From Ptychodera flava (taxonomy: Eukaryota; Hemichordata; Enteropneusta; Ptychoderidae), in assembly GCF_041260155.1 (NCBI RefSeq), contig NC_091945.1:33796296-33860295 (forward strand): a stretch of 64,000 bases of DNA, given 5' to 3'. Under the pieces are notes generated by a model that was not told where the DNA came from, made no database searches, and saw nothing but the letters and a program-made list of their open reading frames with translations. How positions within the stretch are numbered: position 1 is the stretch's first letter; every line of letters starts with the position of its first letter. Positions 49,270-60,400 of the stretch are shown in pieces. The translations under genes and the position numbers were made by a program.

Positions 49270-51343
49270 CTGTCGGCACCAGGTTTACTTTCTCCATCAA
49301 CACCTGAAGTGTCAGATATCTCCTCCTCAACCGGTGTTGCTACATGCATCGTTATCTTTGTAATGTCAGGCTGTACCGACAAATTACAAATACGTCAGTC
49401 AGAATGTCATATGGCAGATCATGTTTAGATATTAAGAAGAGAGAAATGAAGATATGTTCCATATTCGGGTATTACCTTTATTTGCTTAGTGGAAAGATAT
49501 TTTTCTATTGCCCGGATCTCTGTAAGGAACAGTTGTTCCCGTTACTGCTATCCCTTCAAGGCGGTTTAACATTAAAGAAACCTTAAAGTTTTCCCTTGCG
49601 CCACGTATTTAGTTTTTGAGGTCAGACGATCGCACCCATGTCGATATTTCAAATCAGAACACGTATCGTAAAATATATATGAAAATGGCCACAACATGGT
49701 CCATAAGATGCCCTAGTCATCGATGTTAGATGTATAATCATAAAATTATTATGAAAATATGGCAAAGTATGCACTCAGACATTTTGAGCCATATATGTCC
49801 GAAACTTCGTTGCCTGTCGGTGATTCGATGCGCCTGTGGTCTTATATGTAATCAAGCAGACAGTTTTCCGTGATACACTTTTAGTATTTTGACCCGCAAA
49901 ATCATTTACAAACGTTAAGACACGCTTGCAACTGTTTGACAACAAAGCACATACTGGTAGACCCTTGTGTGGTCGGTCAGCTCTGCTAATGGACAGAATG
50001 TTTGTCATTGAAATAATGATAATATGTTTATACCTGGACGGGGAAATGTTTTATAGGTTTCGGTCTTGGCTTTGGCTTTGGTTGGGCTTCTGATGGTATG
50101 TCAGTTTCAATTATGTGAGATATGGATGTCGCCACTGGTGCAAGCCTTGAGCCTTTTACTGGTGTCTGCAACAATGATCGATCAGCAATCTTGGGTGCAG
50201 GCCTCGGTGACAATCGAGGTACCAGGCTGTAAGCAATTAATTTCGACAAGACAGTAAGGTCTGCTGCTCACCAGTAGCGTTTAATAAAGTAACTTGTAGA
50301 GTCCACCCACTCTGTAAAAAATTGACTTTATTATCTGACTATATGTATACCTGGAGTGTGATACACTGTGGAAGTATTGATCTTTGCTTTGGTTGGGCTT
50401 CTGATGATTTTTCAGCTTGCATTGTGAGAGGTTTAGGTCTAGCCACTGGCGGATATGTCTTGGACCTTTTACTGACGTCTGCAACAATGTCCCATCAGCA
50501 GTCCTGAGTGCTGCCCTCGGGGAGGAGGCACCAGGCTGTAATAGCGAACACACAGTCACTAGTAAGTTCCCCATAGAATGAGAAGAAACTGCTAGTACAA
50601 TGTTTGCTAGCTTTATATATATTCAACTTGAAAATTTTAGTTATCTTTGATTAACAGCTGTGTTCCTACATGTTTCGATTTCACAACATTAGGGTGTTTG
50701 GCATGCCATTATGCAGTGTTATGTACACTGATATTTTTTAGAGAGTCTCGTATTGCCGTTAACACGTACAGTTGATACGAGACAGCAGACATGTAGACTG
50801 ATCATGAACTTTGATGTCCAGTGGAGGGCATATAATTGTAAACAGACGTTAGACAGGTATTTGCGGAAAAATGGTGTCCATAGCAACGTTTTGTAAACAA
50901 AACTCCTGTCAATGATACTGTGCTTGTATATATTTAAAATCGGAATCACCTAACTTAGCTGTGACCTACATCTGTATGACGCACTTTCAGTCTCATAATA
51001 TTTTTAACATAACCTAAAGTTCCACTTGAAGTAAAGTTCTGAATATCTTCTCTCTGGTATGACAAGACTATTTGTTGTTTTATCACGAAGGGAGTTTACA
51101 ACAAACAAAATAGGAAGCGCCATAGTGAACCTGTACACAAAATTTGAACGAAAAAAATAAAGACGATTCTTGAAAAGAATTCGAATCGAAATGACAAAAA
51201 TATCGTTACTATTAATGAACTTCAAAACTTAAAAGTGATACATACATGTATATACATACATATATACACACACACACACACACTCACACACGCACACTCA
51301 CAAACACACATACATCCAGCCAGCCAGCCTGCCATCCAGTCAC

Positions 51344-51431
<88 letters not shown>

Positions 51432-52161
51432 TACAGACAGAGATGCGCACAACATACATACATACATACATACATACATACATACATACATACATACATA
51501 CATACATACATACATACATACATACATACATACATACATACATACATACATACATACATACATACATACATAAACGTACGTACGTACGTACGTACGTACG
51601 TACGTACATACGTACATACGTACATACGTACGTACATACATACATACACACACACAGTTTTTGTTTCGGTTCTGAACATTCATTTCTTAGGAGAGGTCCT
51701 ACAACTTACATGGACTTTTATGCTTTTGGTCATCTTTTGGTAGCAAGGGCCACAAGGTGTTTGTTCATGTACCATAGAAGGGCGTTTTACAAGCTTACAA
51801 TGGGCGCTGTTAAAGGAAAATATAAAATTAGACGGAAGTGATTAAATTCTTTTCAGTGGCAATTTTTCCCTGGCAAACTCTGACATTCGCTACTTACTTG
51901 TTTGACTGATTCTTCGTGAAAAGAAGTCGCGTTCTCTAAATCAGTGGTTGTACCCTCAGATATATCTACTCCTTTTTCTTCCGCCTCCAGTCTCGACAGT
52001 ACGAGGTCAATCTTTACCAACAGTGAATCCAACGATGACATTCTTGACCAGATGCTGCGCAGAATTTCCCTGTCTTCATATGTAAACAGTGTTGGACCTG
52101 ACATTGTCGCTCTGTCTGTCTTCCCCGCCTTTGTGTGAATTCTCCGCTGAGTGAAGGACAT
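44820..52161 (-). CDS. Compact RPGRIP1/RPGRIP1L-like protein
   Basis: Ten exons with consistent phases: 51898-52161, 50351-50535, 50034-50226, 49167-49370, 48687-48756, 47354-47511, 46691-46883, 45885-45969, 45400-45533 and 44820-44980. They give 548 residues. Order: a short helical N-region (EDREILRSIWSRMSSLDSLL), two related Pro/Lys-rich exons, an acidic region with Asp runs, then residues from about 360 to the end matching the RPGR-interacting C-terminal C2-type domain of RPGRIP1L (VTVTIYSLVLDEDS, VKRVYVEYRFL, SLPKLKQNKPVYFNF, IRFTVVSEPPED, IGHAYVDVRQIL). In full-length RPGRIP1-family proteins (about 1,300 residues) this domain follows coiled coils and two C2 domains at the ciliary transition zone. 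None of those is seen here. The ATG at 52161 directly follows an acceptor-like TTTAG|G, so a 5' UTR exon, or further coding exons, could lie upstream. No poly(A) signal is clear. Confidence 0.82.
47880..48420. repeat. Inverted minisatellite with TGAGTCA motifs
   Basis: Units of about 28-30 bp around 'atggtaagtgattctctgtgac' run in one orientation from about 47885 to 48040. They then run in the opposite orientation ('gttgagtcacagagaatca') to about 48360. Several units carry the AP-1-type heptamer TGAGTCA. It lies in the intron between the exons at 48687-48756 and 47354-47511 of the RPGRIP1-like gene. Confidence 0.65.
49197..49268 (-). repeat. Coding GAT trinucleotide repeat (poly-Asp)
   Basis: The ATC/GAT run lies inside an exon of the RPGRIP1-like gene and encodes runs of 9 and 13 Asp separated by EDG. 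It probably varies in length between alleles. Confidence 0.9.
51240..51657. repeat. Compound tetranucleotide microsatellite
   Basis: In order: (CA)n-rich lead-in, (ACAG)n about 51345-51430, (ACAT)n 51452-51572, (ACGT)n about 51575-51605 and an ACGT/ACAT mix to 51650. It lies in intron 1 of the RPGRIP1-like gene. Long open frames on both strands here are repeat artefacts. Confidence 0.98.
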
Positions 52162-53493
52162 CCTAAATACAAAGATGATAACCTCCTATTCCTATAGCCT
52201 AAAATAAACGATAATAGGTTCGTCTTTGGTGTCTGAAATGCAGGACTGACTAAACTGCAAATGCCCACTATATGATATAAGAACACGGTTCACGTGTTCT
52301 CTCTTTGGTGAATATTTCACCGAACAGGTATGCTTAATAACGTGCGTAGTAGTAACATTAAATAGGAATGTTATGCTTTGTAGCTTAGCGACACCATATA
52401 CACATGATAGATTGATTTACTCTTTTGGTCTGGCATACCGATTACTTTAATAAGTAACCCAAATAAGTCAATCAATTTTTTCATGAACTTAGTACTTTGT
52501 CCTGTCGTACGAATTGCAAACTGACGAAACCTTGCACGTTTTATCTCAAGTAAGGCGTACGATGTTGTTGAAGGGGAAGCATTTTACGCAGGGCAATGTA
52601 CTTAGACATTTACTTAAATATTTGTCGAGAATAACCGGAAAATCCGTTCATTTACCGACTTCTTATCTGATGTATATTTGTTAAATATTGTTTGGGTTCC
52701 CTGCTGTAAATTTACACAATGGTTAGCAACTGTGGAATGTACTCGGCAAGAGTTCGTGATCCCGAACTTTCGGCAAAATGTGTACATCTAGATCTCACTA
52801 ATTTATCGTAAATGTCATTCTAACGTAATCAGTACTGGTTAAATTATGTACATGCGATAATAAGAATGTGTTCTAGTCTAGTCATATGACAGACACTAAA
52901 ATATTTTCACCGCGTTATCCTTGAATATCTGATATATATTATTGTGCAAGACAAAATACATCCGTACATTACCTATATCGATTATAATAAACCATTTCTG
53001 TAACCATTGACTATCTTATCCTACGAAGTATACCCACTTATTACAATATTACAATATACTTATGTTAAGCTAACCAATAAAATGTAAACGATGAATTTAC
53101 AACAATGTTCTGTGTGGTACACGTTTTGCTTAGTTGCTTCAGTGTGATATAAGTCAAGTAACCAATACAGCTATGGCAATCCGCTGCTTAAAATAGTATT
53201 TTGTATCATGAAATTGATATTGAGTGATATTGTTGATCATGAAAACCTTTTTTGAGTATATAGAAATTAAAGGGAACGTATACAATTATGTATTTTCCAT
53301 CTTGGCCATAAAATATTATACCTATAATGAAGCATATAAAATAATTACAATGGATGAGTGCTCTTTTTAATAGTGAGATATGAAACTTATTAACTCAATA
53401 AGGTTGAAAACATGCGTTTAAATAAGCTCAAATAAGCTCAAAAATTTTACACTCCGCACATCATCTACTTCGCATCATCTACCACTACAATTC

Positions 53494-53820
53494 AAAGGGA
53501 CAAAGTCGGCCGTTTTTTCATGAATTTTGTTTGATACGAGATACTTCTTATTATGTTCGACATGTTGAAATATACTGAATGAATTGGTGACCATGCATAT
53601 ATTCGACCCCGGTTTTAGATACGATACATGAAACCATCGCGAAAATGAATGGTCATAACCATTGATTCATTTTCGCGATGGTTTCATTAAATTTGTCTGA
53701 AACCGGGGTCGAATATATGCATCGTCACCAATTTATTCAGTATCTTGCAACATGTCAAACAATATAAGAAGTATCTTGCATCTCACAAAATTCATGAAAA
53801 ACGGCCGACTTTGTCCCTTT
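53494..53820. mobile_element. Foldback MITE, arms about 160 bp
   Basis: Starts AAAGGGACAAAGTCGGCCG and ends with its reverse complement. The two halves pair along their length around a centre near 53655 (gaatggtcataaccattgattc). Small indels distinguish the arms. No ORF. The flanking bases gave no clear target duplication. Confidence 0.85.
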
Positions 53821-54696
53821 TAAATACCCTTAGATATACGTATCCTAGTCGATATGGCGACCATGCTGGAGGAACATCACCTCTGATAATCTTGAAATCG
53901 TGTAGAGATTTTCGCACAGTGTGCATCTTTTGTCGATGTACGTTGTGCTAACAAATTGTTTCGTAAGATAAAACACTTATTTCTAGTTGCCCACCCGAAG
54001 CTGAATCAGATCTATGTATAGATTGTCGGGATAAAATTGTTTGGCAAATAATCAAATGCTGCAGTCGGTCTAATGAGGTGGGGGTCAAGAGTCACAACCT
54101 CCGATCGATGTTGTGGTCGTCAATGGCCGAAGCTCACGCGAAGTATGAGATTGAACCCACAGCTAGAATATAAACCATAATGTCATAAAATTTCTGTGCC
54201 ACATTGTGATCGCATGTGGGATTGGTCGGAGTAACCATTATGGCGTTGGAAATTTCCGACTTTCAAATGTGATCATCAATTGATATAGATAATGAAAACG
54301 TTTAAGGAAACGATCTAACTATGAAAGAAGGAATGGTACGGGTTATATAAAATAACAGAGAACGAACAGCGTAAAGAAATAAGTAGAATAAAGCGTGTTG
54401 AGGAAAACGGTCTTAGATGTAAATTCGAATTTTTATATATAAGATATATAAAGATAGATAAGGGCGAGGCAAGCTTTAAATATTTCACCTTCGTATGCAG
54501 TGCTAACCTATTATCGATTTTGTCACGAGATGATGGAGACACGTTTACTAGGCGTTTTGTTTACTCACAGAAACACTTTAGTTGCTAGGCACGTATGCGC
54601 ACGTCGACTTTACGAAGTATAAACACAGGGGGAAGGAGTCAGTCCCCTGGGGTGGGGGAGGGGTGGGGTTCTTTGTGCACAGGTTTGTTTTATTTT

Positions 54697-54865
54697 ATTA
54701 ATTTTGACTGTGATATTTCAAGAAAAGATTTCGACTACAAACCGTCTGATTGCTTTGTTTATTACTAGTAAGCTTACAAGTTATTTCATTAATTTTGACT
54801 TTGATATTTCAGATAAAGATTTTGACTCCAAACCGTCTGACTGCTTTCGTTATTATCTACAAGTC
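54697..54865 (+). repeat. Tandem duplication, 91-bp unit
   Basis: 'attaattttgact.tgatatttca' through 'accgtctga.tgcttt' occurs at 54697 and again at 54788, with about 85% identity. Confidence 0.75.
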
Positions 54866-55085
54866 CTTCTGTATCTCCTCTCCAACCCGTGTACATACCA
54901 CTGTAATTGTTCTGCATGATGTTGCCAACTTGCTAATTGACTGTCCGTATCAGCGGATTAAGGTGAAGTACTACGAATAACGTCAAAATTAGGTTGTGGT
55001 GTCATTTTCTTGAAATTTTGCACAAATATTCTTGGAAGTTGTGCAAGTGCAAAAGTGAAATAAAAAGATGGGGTTCACCACGCTC

Positions 55086-55099
55086 GTTTCCATGGAAAC
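55086..55099. promoter_or_regulatory. Perfect palindromic RFX X-box
   Basis: GTTTCCATGGAAAC fits the RFX/DAF-19 X-box pattern (RYYNYYATRRNRAC) and is a perfect palindrome, so it has no strand. An AAAATGGCGTCG patch follows 8 bp downstream. RFX factors drive ciliary genes, and the neighbouring minus-strand gene is RPGRIP1-like. However, the site is 2.9 kb from that gene's first coding exon and 2.4 kb from the Rab start, so its target is inferred. Confidence 0.4.
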
Positions 55100-56224
55100 G
55101 GACGTTAAAATGGCGTCGTTAGAAATAAATAAAACTGATATAATTCACTTAAACTAAAGAAAGCAATTATAAAACGCTTAGCAAATGAGTTAATTTTAAT
55201 AAATACCAAGACTTAAGATTCATATCTATCGTATTTTATAGCTTTCATGATGTTTGTAAAGAAATTTTAACATAAGTATCGATTACAAAATGACGATATC
55301 GAAATTATATCACTACATAATTTTCGAACTTTCTTCCTGTCGCTTTGAATGGTGTCATTTTGACCAAACTTGGCGAATAAATCCAGACATAAATACCATT
55401 TAGTTTACACTTTTAATAAAAGGGTGTCACCACGCTACTTTTTACAATATCTCCAGGTGAATGGGTAATGTGCACCATGTAAATGGGAGAGAAATGTTAA
55501 TTTTTCGCTCATATTGAATAAAAACCAGCTTCCTAGGGGGTCAAAATATGACAAGGTTATAGGTCACATGCATTTCTAAGAGACTGGGTCAAAAAATTAG
55601 GTAAAAGCGCAATTTCAACAATGACAGGGAATGTTAAATACATGCTCTACAAAGTAACCCATCTGCGGCAGGCTGGAGTTAAATCTGCGCAGAAACGTTC
55701 TAAAGCGTGTGCGCGTCCGAATTCGTCGCCCTTTACCTTAATTGATTGAGTCCACACCACAGCCACACGCAGTAAAGAGCTCTTATCCGGCGGAATTAAC
55801 TTACGACTGCGCAGACTCAAAGGTAACGCCTTCAATCGCTAGGAAAACCTGGCCAGGGCTGCAAAATTCCAAATAGGGTTGTATAAAAAGGGAGAGACAT
55901 AAAAAACTACTGCAAATGATTTCATTTTTAGAAATTCACCGACTTGAACCACCTCTATTGCATATGTAGCATGTATGGAGCGTCATTCATGCCAAAATTA
56001 CTACCCCATTTTTCGATACCACTCCATTCACTTTTCGATACTACTCATTTTTTCGCCCGAGTGCTCATGGTTGAATGGGATTAACAATGGCGGCGGATAC
56101 GAACGCTTCCCTCGCATAGAGAGAGAAAAGTAGGCTTTGCGTAAGTTTACAAGCGCGGCTGAGCACATCGTGTACCTAGGCGAGATGGTTGTGCTCGAAA
56201 ACGAAGGTCAATGCAAGTTTTGGA

Positions 56225-56455
56225 TTCAAAATCGGCGACGGGTATCGAAAGTGAATGAGTGGTATCGAAAAGTGAATGGGTAGTTTCGAAAACTGGTTGA
56301 GTAGTGTCAAAATCTGAATGAGTGGTATCGAAAAGTGAATGAGTGGTATCGAAAAGTGGATGGGTAGTTTCGAAAACTGGTTGAGTAGTGTCAAAATCTG
56401 AATGAGTGGTATCGAAAAGTGAATGAGTGGTATCGAAAAGTGAATGTGTGGTACA
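56225..56455. repeat. 21-bp minisatellite (open as a heptapeptide repeat)
   Basis: Units such as 'gaatgagtggtatcgaaaagt' repeat about ten times, with variants alternating in a higher-order pattern of about 105 bp. On the minus strand the array stays open as a THSLFDT-type heptapeptide repeat inside a frame at 56147-56587. Two inverted single units lie at about 56018-56052. I see no splice or start evidence that it is expressed. Confidence 0.8.
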
Positions 56456-57492
56456 TATGGTATGGCATGTACTTTGACTAACTTCCATTACGTGGGAAGT
56501 CCTGTGTGAAGGTATTGATACAGGACATTGAAAATACACCCAACTTACAAAATAACGGCGGCTGTCAAAGTCGTTAGATTCTCTCACTTTTTCCTCGGTC
56601 TTCTTGTTTGCTCAGACTAAACGACGATATAAACAAACAGAAAGGACGCCACTCAAACCACCACATAAAAGAACCAGATTGTCAAAGACACGATTAAAAA
56701 CGGAACCTTCGGAGATACACCAACATTCAACTCATATCAAATGCTATCAGAAGATGAAGTTGATGATGATTATTTGACAGAGTCAGATGACGCAGTGAGT
56801 TTCAACAGATTACGTAAGACATCCCAAGTGGCGTGATGAGCCTGGGATTAAAGGAGATTAAAATCATGATGCAACCGAATTTATAGGTAAATTTTCAGGT
56901 CTGCTGAGACTTGGTGGTAAAGGATGTGTCTGGAACTCATTTTGACGGTTTAACTGCACTATTGACATTATGTTATTGTCACTTTAATTGAAAACATTCA
57001 TATAAAGTTTGTACATTTTCCGTTTGCTTTACTTATTTACAGTTATCATTACGCTTCATGTTGATCAGTGGTAGATATCTACTATCAAAGTAAGTTTTTG
57101 TGAATAAAGTTTACTTTCCTTTCAAAGGAATGTGAATCTAGATATTTGATAACGATTTTTAGTGACCGCCTTTCCTCATCACATTAATTAATTCTTCTGA
57201 TCGCCTGGTGTCAAAGGTCGTCGCTGCATCTTTGACTTTGACACTATCTTTTTATTATGCACTATAAAAAAATACTTGTGCGGTACGTTTAGTATGTGAA
57301 GATACATAGCATAGTGAGCTCAAACGCGACGAGTGAGGGAGTGAGATATGCTTGCGTTGGGGTCGCTGGCATGTCAGGTCATAGTATACGTACAGGACAA
57401 AGGTCAACTTAGGGTAGGTTCTACCTCGTCATGTGACCTATAGCAGAGAGAAACACTGGAAACACAGGAAAGATGACGGGTGCAAGGTGATC

Positions 57493-60400
57493 ATGTCCTA
57501 TATCAACCGAAGCCGTGGTCGTCTTACCTATAAAATCATTTTATTAGGTGAACTTGGAGTTGGAAAAACTTCTTTGTTTACTCGACTGCGAGATGGTGTG
57601 TTTGATGAGTTGCGTACTCAATCATCGGCCCTTGATAACTGTAACAGAGATTTTCATGTCGACGGCGAGACAATCACGGTACGTGAAACACTCTTACTTG
57701 GACTGCCTTTCATTTTTACTTCCGTCTCGAATATGAAGTGCAAAGCGCATAATGACTTGTCTATTGTCCGATTAACGTCGGGGGGGGGGGGGCGGGGGAA
57801 TTAACACAATAAGGAACTTGCTGTGCAATTCGGCTTTCGACTGATCGACTATGGCCTACAGCCACAGGTCGTTTATTCACAATTCAAGTACAGCTGAGTG
57901 TTTGAGTAGCTCTGCATGGCAGGGCTGTGTGTTACCGGCGTAACTTATACGGCCTCCGGTAACACACAGCCCTCCATGCAGACTTAAAGTTTTTGAGATG
58001 CTGTGTGACCCGGGCCATGCGTATACCATTATTTTGCAGTTCATTCACATAATTCGACGTTTCAGGGGGCGGGTCGTATGTTGTGTGAGGAAATAACGTT
58101 GAAATCACCATGATAGTTTTCTTTGAAGGTACTGTATTGAAAGAATATGACTATCTGTGTCAATACAGACAGAATTTTCTGTATCAAGCTGACCACATGA
58201 TAGTTATATGCTTGCACTCGAACAGCTGTATGGCATGTTCACTGCTAGAATTACATAATTTAGCTGACAGAAATCCCAATGATTCCTCCGGAAAATGACA
58301 GAGCATGTAGTACCATGCACTCACTGCACTCATTGTTCTATATTTGGCTAGCATTATATATATAACTATTTTATGAACTTAGTTGTAGGAAGTAGATGGT
58401 GTGATCATCACGGTCCTACGGGACTGTGGACTCATTTATGGGGTTCCGTACAGTCCATTTCAATATTTGGGTATGAGTAGAATGCAATGTTAACCACAGC
58501 CCCTCCACTGGAGGGATTGTGGTTTAAATTAGTCGTTGGCTAGTATGGGGGTTTTATTAATATTTTCAGTAATTTACAATTACATGTAACAACTTTAAAT
58601 TATCACATGAAATGTGCCACTTCCTACTTTAAAGTCTAAATGAATAATTATGATTCAGACCTTTTTGTATTATTTTGTTTCACATTTTGATCACTACAGT
58701 GTATTTTGGTGCACGCATGTTCTGTTATATTTATGCCCGTTGAATTTTGATAATTTTTTGAACAGTTAGTCTGCTTTGACCTAAAAAAAAAATACCTAGT
58801 TCTTCGTAAACTGGTGGTGAATGGTTCACAGTTGGTACAAAGTTCAGTTTCTATTGTTCAGCAGAGCAGATAGGATATTTATCATTTTCTTACAGGGACA
58901 TATTTATTTAAAGGTAGAATGCGCCTCGGGGACAAATATTCAGACTGCCAAATATTTACTGTAATTCTTTTCTGAACTAACACTCGTTGTGGCTCATTTT
59001 AAAGCTCTTGGAGTAAGACAAGTTTTCGCAGTCTTAGGTTTTCAAAAATATTTTTACTTTCCTCATAGAGCTAACAGATGGATGGCGGCCATATTGAATT
59101 TCAAATATCAGTAATTGTTAGGTTTAACTTATTTCTCCAGTCCAAAACTTTGCATGGTGACTCCTGATGTATATTCTTGTTTCGGGAGAGCGGTTGAAAA
59201 TTTCAAGTAGGAAGGTTAAGCAAAAATTTAATTTTTTCACTTTTAAGGTATATACTAATAAATAGTTATCAACAAATGTACGCATTATAGCTTTTTACAC
59301 CAAAATAAACATGTAAATCTCGACAAGATTGACATCGCCTTAGCTGATACAAGATTTGAAATATGATGAACTTTTTGCCATTGATAAGATAATTTCATCC
59401 ATGAAAAATGCATTTAATATGTACAGTTTGCATACTGTATGTGATAGCTGCTTTTACAGGTTGAACAGTGAGTCCGAGAATTGAAAGGGACTAATAGGGA
59501 CAGTATTTGTCACCATGAGAGGACAAAGAAATATGGACACACATATTTATAACATTTTCATCTCCACTGATTTGAGGAGGAAATGATCTGTCCAGGAATT
59601 ATTTGTATGTTGTGTTAAAGAAACATAACCTGAATACTACCAATTATCAGCAACTGTAGCAATTAAATTCTCACATTACAGTAATTATATGCTCAAAGTA
59701 GTATTGAAGTTAATGCATGGTTGACTGTAAAAGTAAATGAATTAAAAAGCTCTATATACATACACATGCACAAACACAAAGTTGAAAAGTTTTAGAAATT
59801 TATCAAGCACTCCAAAATCAAGTTTCAGTGGGTGTGAGCAGATCATGTGCCTTAGTGTCAAAGTCACATGCTTGATAAAAAGTATTAGTTCCATCTCACA
59901 GTCTGCCCTGTGACAGCAGAAATGCAAGTGCTGGTTTGTTTATCTTATCAAAACAATTATGTCAATTCAATGTTGTAGTACGCACTGTGTCTTGCCAAGG
60001 CCAAGAATTACTAGCTACGATACATGCATTGATATACCAATATTACAAAATAAATCCTTCATTTTCTCCAGCTTGCATACCTGGGTGAAGTAATGGATTC
60101 TCATAGTAAATCTAGCTTATCACTGAGTTTTTGCTAACATAGAATGCGCCTCGGGGACAGATATTCGGACTCTCAAACTTTTACAATTCTCCTCTGATAA
60201 ACCACTTGTGGAGGTTCATTTTAAAGCTAGCCATAAGAAAACTTTTCACTGGCTTAGTTTTCAAATTTTGACAATTTTATTTTTCTCGGCAGAGTTAAGA
60301 CATGGATGGTGGACATTTTGAATTTTAAATTTCGGTAAATCTTAGGTTATTTGTTTCTCTATTACCAATTTTGGACAGTGACCCCCGATTTTTATTCTTG

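Larger units (their letters stand above)
52162..57492. other. Head-to-head intergenic interval
   Basis: It separates the minus-strand RPGRIP1-like gene from the plus-strand Rab gene. It contains the foldback element at 53494-53820, a 91-bp duplication at 54697, an X-box at 55086 and a 21-bp minisatellite at 56225. I found no exon of a longer RPGRIP1L protein here. Unspliced 5' UTR exons could be present but cannot be seen. Confidence 0.5.

Noticed and set aside
51222..51841. Several 100-165-residue frames of Thr-Asp-Arg-Gln, His-Thr-Tyr-Ile or Cys-Met-Tyr-Val repeats
   Set aside because: Tetranucleotide repeats stay open in many frames; there is no start or splice support.
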